Of a stretch of DNA of 64,000 nt, positions 27,644 through 36,407 are shown piece by piece. The notes beneath the pieces were generated by a model that was given only the letters and a program-made list of their open reading frames with translations, was not told the DNA's origin and did no database searches. Origin of the DNA: Arthrospira sp. PCC 9108 (GTDB taxonomy: Bacteria; Cyanobacteriota; Cyanobacteriia; Cyanobacteriales; Microcoleaceae); the NCBI GenBank assembly GCA_016745315.1, contig CP066886.1:2790501-2854500 (forward strand), in the 5' to 3' direction. Within the stretch, counting starts at the first letter, position 1; each line of letters opens with the position of its first letter. A program made the position numbers and the translations under genes.

Positions 27644-28866
27644 GGGTGCATCTCAATTAGGAGATGAGTATAATTACTCAGGGAAAAAATCTACTCTTAC
27701 CCTGATTAAGCAGCTAACGCGCCATTTAGGTAGGCACAGCGATGCCTCAACACCTTCGGCACATTCTCCCTTCGCCATTGTGCCCCCGGCAACTTCACCC
27801 TCATCCCAATTTGTTTCACCAACGACTCCACCCGACCCCAACCAATCGATTGCCCCGCTTCCTGCCCAGCCTGGTAGTCTATAATCCTAGTCTGGTGATG
27901 CTTTAAGTAATTGATAAACCCCGTCGCTCCCCGACATGGCTCTGGGCGTAGATACTCAATTGCCTTCTGGGTCTCTCCTCGCCATAGCAGTGCTCGCATC
28001 TGCGACTGTTGAGCCGGTGTTCCTTGCACCTTGTTGGCATTTTCCATTATTAGATACCAATCGAGCACTTCCATCCGTTGCTGTGATGTCCCCATCTCAC
28101 TGACAATGTTCCACACCCCCTCATGACCATCTCCAAGACAGGTAAACTGCTCCCCTAGGGGTTGGGCATTCACCCCACTCCAGTAGTCCTTGATTATCTT
28201 TAAAGAACGCTACACCCCCTTGCTCATGAACATTTAACCCTTTGTATTCTCTCCACTCACAGGGTTGACTCTCCTCAGTGGGCAGGCGAACCATTCCTCC
28301 ATCTAGGCTCAGTTCCGTGTGGGGGGTCAGTTATCTCCACCTCACACCAGTCCTCTCGCTGTACAAGGCGTTGGAGCGTACTGTGGCAGATGCTCATCCC
28401 GGTCAGTATCGTGATATCCTCTTCGGCTCGTTGGTAAGCGTTATTAGCACTAACGAGCAAGCAACACTTCTCAAAGTATGGACTCCAACGAGTCCCTGGC
28501 TTCACTTGCAGTTGTTGACCTTGAGCGGTAGTGAGGGTGAGTTTACCGAGGATACTGGTCAGGGTGAGTTGTTTTCCACTGTGGCGGTCTGTTGCCTGGT
28601 CGATAAAAAAACTCCTAGTTGAGGCAAGACGTGTTCTTGAGTAAGAGCACGAACACTCTTCTCAATGGCTTCAAGGGCGGTGAGTTCAGCAGGGTTAGCT
28701 TCGCTGTAGACAATGGCCGCAATCGCGTCAAGGTGTTGCTGGAGTTGAGCTGGTTTCTGAGAATCCATGAGTAGAGGGAGGGTGAGTGGTGCTTCGCTCA
28801 TTATGTAGGGCTGTGGGTGAAGGTTGCACTAAGTACAATTACTCATTTTTTAACTGAGATGCACCC
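27644..28866 (-). mobile_element. Degenerate ISKra4-family insertion sequence
   Basis: Ends are imperfect inverted repeats beginning GGGTGCATCTCA (left at 27644; right complement ending 28866), with matching interior ATGAGTA...ATT segments. About 1.22 kb. No target duplication is evident. It encloses one broken transposase. Confidence 0.75.
27706..28801 (-). pseudogene. ISKra4-type transposase, multiply frameshifted
   Basis: Pieces in order: N-terminal (28559-28801, MSEAPLTLPLLMDSQKPAQL), middle (28275-28505, STLQRLVQREDWCEVEI), an SLDGGMVRLPTEE segment read in another frame near 28290, and C-terminal (27706-28173, CLGDGHEGVWNIVSEMG; ENVPKVLRHRCAYLNGALAA). At least three frame changes are needed to join them, so the gene is inactive. 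Confidence 0.85.
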
Positions 28867-28884
28867 AACGTGAGACTATTTGAG

Positions 28885-28975
28885 TAGGGGTCGAGAGAGA
28901 TGTCGCCATCTCCCCCTCCCATACAAAACCGTGCTTGCGAGTTTCCCAGCACACGGCTCCTAATTTGACGGTACT
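28885..28975 (-). mobile_element. 3' relic of a group II intron (domains V and VI)
   Basis: Reading the minus strand gives GAGCCGTGTGCTGGGAAACT, then CGCAAGCACGGTTTT (domain V, AGC triad intact), then a domain VI ending in CTCGACCCCTA. No upstream intron body is present: the sequence beyond ~28975 is unrelated. It lies 18 bp from the ISKra4 end. Confidence 0.75.
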
Positions 28976-29187
28976 GGTCACTTAAGGTGGCAAGTCTCGA
29001 AAGCTCCTCAGAGAAAGCATTGGGCCAACACTCACCGCTCGTGAGGCGAAACCGAGCGCCATGGCAGGAGTCTCCCAACTCGACCATCGCGGTCTAACCC
29101 AATTATGGATTAAACGCTGTACCGAGAGTGCTCGATCGAGTCCTGATGGCGTTTTGGCGTAGAGATTTTGTCGGCGCCGAAAGGCAC

Positions 29188-29289
29188 TATAGCATTAGTC
29201 AAGGTGGTTAGGACGCAGTTTGATTCTCTCCATGATGCCATGGATTCTGTTCTCAAGGCTGCGTCCTAACCGTATTGACTAGTGCTATA
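29188..29289. mobile_element. IS630-derived MITE
   Basis: About 100 bp with terminal inverted repeats TAGCATTAGTCAAGG... and its complement ...CCGTATTGACTAGTGCTA, bordered by TA. The inner and right part (GCAGTTTGATTCTCTC, CATGATGCCATGGATTC, GCTGCGTCCTAACCGTATTG) matches the right end of the full IS630 at 56078-57031, so it probably arose from that element's 3' end. Confidence 0.75.
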
Positions 29290-29409
29290 GAAGATAAAAA
29301 GCAATCACCCCATCTCCCAATCAACAGAGATGATATTGATCATGATGGTTGGCGTAAGCCCTAACACCTAACAGCCTAACAGCTAACCACATACCCCAAT
29401 AACTTAATG

Positions 29410-29454
29410 ACCCCCTATGGTTTCTGACTGTAGGGGGTGTCTATGTATTTTTTT
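29410..29454 (+). terminator. Terminator-like hairpin
   Basis: ACCCCCTA pairs with TAGGGGGT around a ~13-nt loop, followed after a few bases by a T-rich tract. No gene ends just upstream, so its role is unclear. Confidence 0.35.
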
Positions 29455-29457
29455 GCT

Positions 29458-29541
29458 AACAGTCTAACTGCAACAGTCTAATTAAATGTCAATTTTTTCA
29501 TTAGGTCAAGTGCCAACAGTCTAACTGCAACAGTCTAATTA
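29458..29541. repeat. Two direct copies of a 27-bp repeat
   Basis: AACAGTCTAACTGCAACAGT plus CTAATTA occurs at 29458-29484 and again, identical, at 29515-29541; each copy itself contains AACAGTCTAA twice. Confidence 0.75.
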
Positions 29542-30291
29542 CGGGTTTATATGAATGCTTACCCTATCATGTCCAGATAATACCCAGAACTACTTTACCC
29601 CTAACAGATAGCTTTACCTACAACCTACGACTAAGATTTTTGGGTAAGGTGATTATGTTGGTATCGGTTTCCGCGCGGGGTGATTGCCAACAAAGATTGG
29701 AGACTTGCTGATAATTATGTGGGTATCGAGTCCCATCCCGGTAATTGTCACCAGTTGAAAAGTTGTTTGGGGGTATCGGGTTGGATCCGGTAGATGATAG
29801 CCCATAGTTTCCCCTCACCGGAGATTATGAATCAGACCCATAGATAACCGGATAGGCGATCGCCACCATACTTTCATAATCTGATACTGAAAGGCGGTCT
29901 GATATCTTTGTACGTTGATTCCCTAGCGGGTTCCCTCCTACGGCTACCTACGGCTATCGTGTTGGCTTTGAAACATACCCTCCCCCCATAACCGGAACAA
30001 GCACTATTGGGGAAGTGACCGCCGTGATAGCAGTCAATGGTGACGAACGAACCGATAGGCTTGCCCTTGACGGGTATCACAAGGGAACCACCCTATCAGC
30101 GTCCGGTTATGGGGGTGATATGGGTATTTGACAGATTGATTAAGTTGTGCTTGTTGACTGAGTAATCATCCTATTGAGAGAATTATTTTCCTGTGTTAGG
30201 ACTAGCTTATGAGTAATATCTGAGTAATTAGGTAGGATAACCATTATAGGCAACTCCCGCCACAGTAGATATATCAACGTTTTCGGTTTAA
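29542..30291. other. Gene-free region with a spaced inverted repeat
   Basis: No credible coding sequence in ~750 bp. CCCCCATAACCGGA (within 29982-29996) is complementary to TCCGGTTATGGGGG (30102-30115), spaced by ~105 nt. Several GGGTATC motifs recur between 29640 and 29780. Nothing further is recognised. Confidence 0.45.
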
Positions 30292-30365
<74 letters not shown>

Positions 30366-30409
30366 CTGTATGAATACAGTATAAACCAACAGCCGAGAAA
30401 TTGCAACCC

Positions 30410-31363
30410 CTAAATCATAATTAATTCTCCGCTAACCTCTAAGCGCTTAAAATTATTAAGGATCATGAACTTATCAGCAAGGTTTTCAGCCATTGTAGGA
30501 GTAATCCAACCCATCTGAGTGAGTAGATGAATAGCGATCGCATATTTAGCACGATTCGCCCCATCCATAACCTTAATCGCCAATCCCATACCTTCACCGA
30601 CCCGACCCACGCACTGGACTCCCTCAGCCCCAGACTTACTGATGAGTTCCCCTTGTGTTAATCGCATCAATTCCGTATCAAAATGTCCCTCACAGGCGAC
30701 AAACTCCGGGTGATGGGTCATAGATCGGACAATGCGTTCCATGTCCAAATTATCACCGGAAGCCAACTGAGCATATAAAGTCGCGATCTGAGACAATTCC
30801 ATCTGATAAGTTGGGGCTCCGCAATCATCCCTAGCGCCGACAAACTCATCTCCGGGAATACCCAAAAGTTCTCCCAGCTTGGAGATAATCAATTGTTGGA
30901 CGGGGTGTTTACGCTGTAGATAGGTCTCCAAAGGCCAGTGACGTTGACGACAGACGGCCAGCATTCCGGCGTGTTTCCCAGAACAACCATGTTCAAGGGG
31001 GCTACGTTTACCTTGAGGAATAGGGCATTGTAGATGAGAAGGGTCAATATCACAGCGCCACAGAATATTAAAGGCTTGTCTAGCCTGTTCAATCTGTCCG
31101 TGATGGGAACTACAAACGATCGCCAAATCACGATCAGTCAAATCATAACGTTCTAAAGTGCCAGTGGTAGTAATTGCCAAAGCCTGAAAGGGCTTCAAAG
31201 CCGACCGCACAAAAGTAGAAGTGTCTGGACTACCAGCCAGAAACAGAAGTTTACCCCGGTTATCACAAACGGCGGCTTGAATGCGATGGACGGCTTCTGT
31301 AATCCCCTCGCGCAACAATTTAACTTCCAATTCCGCTGTGTGTGTACGTTTTCCCCTTGTCAT
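30410..31363 (-). CDS. Asparaginase II family protein
   Basis: 317 residues, the usual size. Conserved stretches of the asparaginase II family are present: AAVCDNRGKLLFLAGSPD, RSALKPFQALA, IVCSSHHGQIEQ, CSGKHAGMLAVCR, DDCGAPTYQM and SKSGAEGVQCVG. It is presumed to hydrolyse L-asparagine to aspartate and ammonia; the family is unrelated to the classical AnsA/AnsB enzymes. The Ycf36 gene lies 22 bp upstream on the same strand and rsfS beyond it, a likely operon. Confidence 0.9.
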   Translation of the reverse strand: MTRGKRTHTAELEVKLLREGITEAVHRIQAAVCDNRGKLLFLAGSPDTSTFVRSALKPFQALAITTTGTLERYDLTDRDLAIVCSSHHGQIEQARQAFNILWRCDIDPSHLQCPIPQGKRSPLEHGCSGKHAGMLAVCRQRHWPLETYLQRKHPVQQLIISKLGELLGIPGDEFVGARDDCGAPTYQMELSQIATLYAQLASGDNLDMERIVRSMTHHPEFVACEGHFDTELMRLTQGELISKSGAEGVQCVGRVGEGMGLAIKVMDGANRAKYAIAIHLLTQMGWITPTMAENLADKFMILNNFKRLEVSGELIMI

Positions 31364-31385
31364 ATTTTCCGAATCAATAATAATT

Positions 31386-31886
31386 TTAAATGCCGATCCA
31401 AATCATCCCTCCCATAGCCACAACCAACCCTAAACCATAGCAGGTTTGTTGAAGTCGGTATAGGAGGGGTTGCACCTGATGGGTAATAATTAACCGGTCT
31501 TGGGTGATAAATTCAGGAGTTTTTACCCAAGTTTGACCGTCATACCATCCCGACTCCTCATAAAAAACCGTTGGACTAATTAAACGCGATCGGATATACC
31601 ACCATCCCAAATACAACCGCAGCAAAACCAAGGCCAGAAACAGAGTGGAACCTGCGCCCGCACTCAAAATAAAATGGACAGGACTCCGTTGGGGGGCAAA
31701 ACTAGCAGCCGCGACGGGGGCAAAAATTACACTGGACCATAGCCACACAGTTGCTAACTTGCCCAGATATTTCGGCCATGGTAATGTTACCCAACTAAAA
31801 AACCAAGATTCTTGGAGTTCCTGATATTCATTGATGGGAAGTTGTTCTGGGGGGACGGGGCAGACTGAAACAGAAACCTTTCTCAT
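31386..31886 (-). CDS. ycf36: Ycf36 / CGLD27 family membrane protein
   Basis: 166 residues with two membrane segments (~45-65 and ~80-98) and a third hydrophobic stretch at the C-terminus (LGLVVAMGGMIWIGI). CPVPPEQLPINEYQELQESW is the typical start of the DUF1230/Ycf36 family, conserved in cyanobacteria and algae; the Chlamydomonas/plant member is called CGLD27. The function is not established. It lies between rsfS (22 bp) and the asparaginase gene (22 bp). Confidence 0.88.
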   Translation of the reverse strand: MRKVSVSVCPVPPEQLPINEYQELQESWFFSWVTLPWPKYLGKLATVWLWSSVIFAPVAAASFAPQRSPVHFILSAGAGSTLFLALVLLRLYLGWWYIRSRLISPTVFYEESGWYDGQTWVKTPEFITQDRLIITHQVQPLLYRLQQTCYGLGLVVAMGGMIWIGI

Positions 31887-31908
31887 AAGTATTTTTAGGG
31901 CTTAGGGT

Positions 31909-32349
31909 TTAAGTCAGTGCAGACCAGCTAATTTTTTCAGCATGACCCCAGAAGGCTTCTAAATTATAGAACTCTCGTTCCTCTGGTAGCAAAATATGGA
32001 TCATGACATCACCATAGTCTACCACTATCCAAGAACCTTCGCTTTGACCATCAATTCGCAGCGGTTGTCGCTGGTTTTCCTCTTCTACTTTCTGGATAAT
32101 GGCTTGATGAATGGCCCTAACCTGAGTATTTGAGAAGCCGGTGACAATGAGAAAGTAGTCTGCTAAGTAGGAAACTTCGGTAACTTTCAGAAGTTTAATG
32201 TTGTCGGCTTTGCGATCGTCGGCAGCGATCGCCGCCGCGATCGCTGTGGCTAGGGTGGGGTCCTCAACCCGACCCTTGAGGGTCGTAGACCCATCCGGTG
32301 CGTATTGACTATGGCTATTATTAAACATTAAGCGATAAAATTCCCCCAT
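31909..32349 (-). CDS. rsfS: Ribosome silencing factor RsfS
   Basis: 146 residues. The core ADDRKADNIKLLKVTEVSYL, ADYFLIVTGFSNTQVRAI, GSWIVVDYGDVMIHIL and REFYNLEAFWGHA are hallmarks of RsfS/Iojap, which binds uL14 on the 50S subunit and blocks subunit joining in starvation. The first ~35 residues are poorly conserved, so a later start (Met8) is possible. First gene of a probable rsfS-ycf36-asparaginase operon. Confidence 0.94.
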   Translation of the reverse strand: MGEFYRLMFNNSHSQYAPDGSTTLKGRVEDPTLATAIAAAIAADDRKADNIKLLKVTEVSYLADYFLIVTGFSNTQVRAIHQAIIQKVEEENQRQPLRIDGQSEGSWIVVDYGDVMIHILLPEEREFYNLEAFWGHAEKISWSALT

Positions 32350-32426
32350 TAGTGAAAGGTTGTACGGATGTGATCATTCTAACAACTCGGATGAAGATCC
32401 TGTGTGCAGGTATCGGGTGTGAACTG

Positions 32427-33665
32427 TTAACGAGAGTTGCTGACCTCGGTAAATAGGGCTTCATATTTACTCAAAGCTAAATCAAAGCTAAATTCTGCCT
32501 CGGCGAACTTACGGCCCTGTTTACCCAAGGCCTCGACTAAGTGGCGATCGCCATATAATTTCAAGACCGCATCAGCCATAGCCTGGGGATCTTCCGGGGG
32601 AACCACCACCCCGGCGCCACTTTTGACTACAGCCACCTTAGCCGTCCCGGTATCTGGAACCGATGCCACGATCGCCCTACCACTAGCCAAAATCACGGGA
32701 ATTTTTGAAGGTAGATTAAACGCCGTGACATCTCGTTTTTGCACCACCAAACCCACATCAGCCGCCGCCAACATTTCCGGCAATTTTTCCCGGGGTTCAA
32801 AGGGTCGTAATAACACATTATCTGCCTGATGAACCTTACATAACTCTTGGAGATTTGCCAAAGCCTTAGCCTCCCCTACAATCACAAAAGCAATGTCACT
32901 AATATGCTGAAGTTTAGCGGCAGCTTTAATGACAGTATCCATGCCTTGAGTTAGGGCAATATTCCCAGAATAAAGAACCACGAATTTATCTGTTAATCCG
33001 TGGGCTTCCCTAAATGGGTTGTTTTCTTTAGGTAAAGGATGAATAAACTTAGTATCCACCCAATTGGGAATATAAGCAATTTTATCGTCGGGGACACCTT
33101 GCTGTAATAAATTATCCCTAAAACCTTCAGCGATGACACTAACTCGACTCACATTTTTATAACTCAATTCTTCAACTTTGCGGGCAGTCTTCAACACGAA
33201 GCTATCCCCTTCAACCAACTTAACCCGCATAGCTGCTTCCGAGACAATATCCTGAAGATTTAAGACGATTGGGCAGCGTCTAATTGTGGCATATAAAGCC
33301 ACAGGCAAAGAGACAAGTAACGGGGGAATTGTGGCAAAAATTACATCGGGTTTCCAACCTTTAAAAGCTTGCCAAATACTGGTAGTAATAAAACTCCCAT
33401 CTAACATTAACCGAGCTTTTAAGCCGGGTTTTGGGCCTTTAATCCAAATAAAACTGCGCTGAATTTCTACGCCATTTCTCTGTTCAGTCACATAGAATTT
33501 ACCCTGATATTCTGGATAAACGCGACGTTCTGGATAATTAGGCATTCCGGTAACTACCCGCACTTGATGACCCCGTTTAACTAAACCTTCCGCCAGTTCA
33601 GTCATTAAGGGAGCAATACCAATGGGTTCAGGATAGTAGTTGTAGGAATAAATTAGGATACGCAT
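32427..33665 (-). CDS. Group 4 glycosyltransferase, WbuB-like
   Basis: 412 residues with a two-domain GT-B layout. The N-terminal half opens MRILIYSYNYYPEPIGIAPL followed by GHQVRVVTGMPNYPE. The C-terminal half contains the nucleotide-sugar-binding core FVVLYSGNIALTQGMDTVIK, IVGEAKAL, and NLPSKIPVILASGRAIVAS. Relatives transfer sugars in exopolysaccharide or O-antigen synthesis. No other polysaccharide genes are adjacent, so the glycan is unknown. Confidence 0.9.
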   Translation of the reverse strand: MRILIYSYNYYPEPIGIAPLMTELAEGLVKRGHQVRVVTGMPNYPERRVYPEYQGKFYVTEQRNGVEIQRSFIWIKGPKPGLKARLMLDGSFITTSIWQAFKGWKPDVIFATIPPLLVSLPVALYATIRRCPIVLNLQDIVSEAAMRVKLVEGDSFVLKTARKVEELSYKNVSRVSVIAEGFRDNLLQQGVPDDKIAYIPNWVDTKFIHPLPKENNPFREAHGLTDKFVVLYSGNIALTQGMDTVIKAAAKLQHISDIAFVIVGEAKALANLQELCKVHQADNVLLRPFEPREKLPEMLAAADVGLVVQKRDVTAFNLPSKIPVILASGRAIVASVPDTGTAKVAVVKSGAGVVVPPEDPQAMADAVLKLYGDRHLVEALGKQGRKFAEAEFSFDLALSKYEALFTEVSNSR

Positions 33666-33709
33666 AATTTTCAGCTCATGTTGAGGAAATCAATTCAACT
33701 ATCTTTATC

Positions 33710-35437
33710 TCAGTATCTTCTGGGTTTGAGATTCAGAACTACCTCAATAGTGATATGATCATCGGTGGGTTGGGTGGCACTGATACCAATTCCTTGGACT
33801 GAGTTAAGTAGACTAATGGTTCTCCTTGGTAGGGCGACAGCCGGCGCAGCTAGAAGGTAGCTTGTAGCCCAGGATAGTAGGTTTTCCATATCTAAGTAAA
33901 CATAGCTATGATTAGCTTCTGGTAAAGAGCCGGTAATTTTCTGAAATCGGGTTGTTTCTGTTAGGGATGGATTAGGAACCTGGGTCATAGCTTCAACCAC
34001 AGGACCACCAAAGGCGACAAATAGGAGATTAGGGGTTAACCATCCATGTCCGAACAAAGTCCCTTGTTGAGGGTCATTCCATTCGGTTACTTTAATGCCT
34101 TCAATGGTCCGCTGTTCGACGTTAACGGGGGGGTTACTTTGGGCGATAATCTGATCAAGTTGGTCTAGGGTGTTTTGGGCGATCGCCTGATTACTGGTTT
34201 CTAAGACCAATGCGCCGCCTAATCCCAGGGGGGCGAGAATCCCTTTTTCCGAGGCGATCGCCGCCAGGGCGAATTCTCCATCCATCCAACCAAATACTTG
34301 CTCATCTGCATCAAGTTCAATAGCTGCCAATCCATGCCTTATCTGTTGTACCACGCCTTGAATACTGGGATCAATTTGGCTTTGGTCAACCAATTGTGAC
34401 CACATAGCATTAATTCCCTGACTATTTACCATAGCAACAGTTTCTGAGGGAAATCGGGAAACAATTTGACCTACTTGGGGGGAGGAGTTAACGGGGGTTG
34501 GCGATCGCCTTTGCTGCACGATCCCCCTAATCCGAAATCCTGTTGGTTCTACCCCTAAACTGACCATAGCAGAATGAATTGGGGCGAATTGAGATATCAG
34601 ACTCCAAGATTCCCAAGAGGAGTCGGAAAACTCGGATAATTTTTCTAAAAATTGGTTATAGTCTGCTATAAAAATGGTGATTAAGGGCATAGGAACCCTA
34701 TAGGATTCGGTGGGAAATGGGGATTTGGACAAGGGAGAACTAATATCAGTTGTGGCTTTATTTGCGGTTTCTGCTGCGTTTATACCTTTCCATAATTGGG
34801 CTAAGTTTGGCTCTCCAAAACGGGTATCGATCGCCTTTTGGATCGGTTCGGGACTAGCTGCTACTAACAGGCGATCGTCAACTCTTGCTATATGGTATAT
34901 TTTACCACTCTCCTCTCCGTATTCATAAATAGTAAAACCCCGGTATTGTGGCGGCTGTCCTGACCCACCCACTTCCGCATTGAGCCGGTTAATAAACTGA
35001 TTAGCCCGCCTCTGATTTTGAATCGCTAATATCATGAGCAGATCAGCATCTTCCGAGGTTTCTGATGGTAACACACTCACTAAAATTCCCCCTAACCAGG
35101 GTTTAATATCTCGGTCGAAATTTAGGGAAGTTCCGGCTAAACTCTGTCGTTTAAGACTTGACAAAAACTGATTTATATGATACCTACTTTGCTGATTACC
35201 AAATTGTCTTAAATAGTAGAGTGCCGATGGATTAGGGGTAACAAAAACCGCCATCAGTGCATTTTCAGGAACCAATCTCACGCTGTCTTCTGGGCTATAA
35301 ACCTGTACTCGTAGGGCTCGCAGATGAAGCAGTATAGCCACCGTCCCCGTAAAAGCGATCGCCACAGCAGCCATAATCAGTTTAGACTTTTTTAAGGTAA
35401 TGTTCAAAGTTGACACTTGACAGTTGACAGTTGACAC
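33710..35437 (-). CDS. DUF3352 domain protein with N-terminal membrane anchor
   Basis: Up to 575 residues. A membrane segment (~20-42, IMAAVAIAFTGTVAILL) is followed by a large extracytoplasmic DUF3352 domain (SVRLVPENALMAVFVTPNPS; AAIELDADEQVFGWMDGEFA; LFVAFGGPVVEAM), conserved in cyanobacteria with unknown function. The nominal GTG start lies inside a tandem heptamer repeat, so the first ~12 residues (MSTVNCQVSTLN) are repeat-encoded; the true start may be the TTG just after, or Met22 at 35374. The gene is divergent from the epimerase gene. Confidence 0.85.
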   Translation of the reverse strand: MSTVNCQVSTLNITLKKSKLIMAAVAIAFTGTVAILLHLRALRVQVYSPEDSVRLVPENALMAVFVTPNPSALYYLRQFGNQQSRYHINQFLSSLKRQSLAGTSLNFDRDIKPWLGGILVSVLPSETSEDADLLMILAIQNQRRANQFINRLNAEVGGSGQPPQYRGFTIYEYGEESGKIYHIARVDDRLLVAASPEPIQKAIDTRFGEPNLAQLWKGINAAETANKATTDISSPLSKSPFPTESYRVPMPLITIFIADYNQFLEKLSEFSDSSWESWSLISQFAPIHSAMVSLGVEPTGFRIRGIVQQRRSPTPVNSSPQVGQIVSRFPSETVAMVNSQGINAMWSQLVDQSQIDPSIQGVVQQIRHGLAAIELDADEQVFGWMDGEFALAAIASEKGILAPLGLGGALVLETSNQAIAQNTLDQLDQIIAQSNPPVNVEQRTIEGIKVTEWNDPQQGTLFGHGWLTPNLLFVAFGGPVVEAMTQVPNPSLTETTRFQKITGSLPEANHSYVYLDMENLLSWATSYLLAAPAVALPRRTISLLNSVQGIGISATQPTDDHITIEVVLNLKPRRY

Positions 35438-35475
35438 TTGGCAGTTAAAAATTATTAATTATTAATTATTAATTG
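35409..35475. repeat. Short tandem repeats in a divergent promoter region
   Basis: Two STRR-type tracts: repeated GTTGACA/CTTGACA units at 35409-35445 and an ATTAATT heptamer tract at 35450-35475. They fill nearly all the space between two divergent genes. Confidence 0.75.
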
Positions 35476-35486
35476 ACTTCCTCATA

Positions 35487-36407
35487 ATGAAAGTAGCAAT
35501 TACAGGAGCCACCGGATTTGTAGGTTCACATCTCGTCCAACAACTCCACTCCCTAGGGTATCAAATCGTCGTGCTTACCCGTAACCCAGACAGAGGGCGG
35601 CGGGTGTTTCCCATAACCAACTACCCCCAAGTAGAGATGGTGCGCTACACTCCCACAGAAGCAGGTTCATGGGAAGATGCGATCGCTGGCTGTGATGGTG
35701 TAGTCAACCTAGCCGGAGCCCCCATAGCCGATGAACGTTGGACAGAAGCCCGCAAACGGGAACTATACCAAAGTCGAGTTATCCAAACCCAAAAACTCGT
35801 CTTGGCTTGCACCAAAGCCACCCCTAAACCCCAAGTTTTAGTCAGTACCTCCGCCATAGGCTACTACGGAACCAGCGAAACAGCCACCTTTGACGAAAGC
35901 AGCCCCCCAGGAAACGATTTCCTAGCTGACCTCTGTCAGCAGTGGGAAGCCGCCGCCGCCCCTATCCAAAACAGTGATATCCGTTTAGTGATCCTACGAT
36001 TTGGTATTGTACTAGGTATGGGAGGTGCTTTGGGCAAAATGCTCACCCCCTTTAAACTATTTGCCGGAGGACCCCTAGGCAGCGGTCAACAGTGGTTTTC
36101 CTGGATTCATATTAGCGATTTAGTCAATCTAATTCGCTTTAGCTTAGAAAATCCCCAAGTTGAGGGGGTTCTTAATGCTACCGCCCCCAACCCCGTCCGT
36201 ATGAACGAACTATGCCAACAAATGGGCCAAATTATGAATCGTCCCTCCTGGCTACCTGTGCCTAGTTTTGCTCTGGAAATGCTATTAGGAGATGCTGCTA
36301 TTGTAGTATTAGAAGGCCAACAGGTGTTACCATTACGCCCCCAATCCTACAATTTTCAATATCAGTATTCTACGGTGAAACCAGCCCTAGAGGAGATTCT
36401 CGCCTGA
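35487..36407 (+). CDS. TIGR01777-type NAD(P)-dependent epimerase/oxidoreductase
   Basis: 306 residues. An N-terminal Rossmann motif (ITGATGFVGSHL), a catalytic STSAIGYYG segment with Tyr, and a C-terminal DUF1731-like domain (LPVPSFALEMLLGDAAIVVL; PLRPQSYNFQYQY) identify the SDR39U1/YfcH group. The substrate is unknown. The stop overlaps the start of the GTPase gene (TGATG). Confidence 0.92.
   Translation: MKVAITGATGFVGSHLVQQLHSLGYQIVVLTRNPDRGRRVFPITNYPQVEMVRYTPTEAGSWEDAIAGCDGVVNLAGAPIADERWTEARKRELYQSRVIQTQKLVLACTKATPKPQVLVSTSAIGYYGTSETATFDESSPPGNDFLADLCQQWEAAAAPIQNSDIRLVILRFGIVLGMGGALGKMLTPFKLFAGGPLGSGQQWFSWIHISDLVNLIRFSLENPQVEGVLNATAPNPVRMNELCQQMGQIMNRPSWLPVPSFALEMLLGDAAIVVLEGQQVLPLRPQSYNFQYQYSTVKPALEEILA

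Noticed and set aside
27642..27884. Plus-strand frame at the left end of the ISKra4 element
   Set aside because: It covers the IS terminus and the antisense of the transposase C-terminus.
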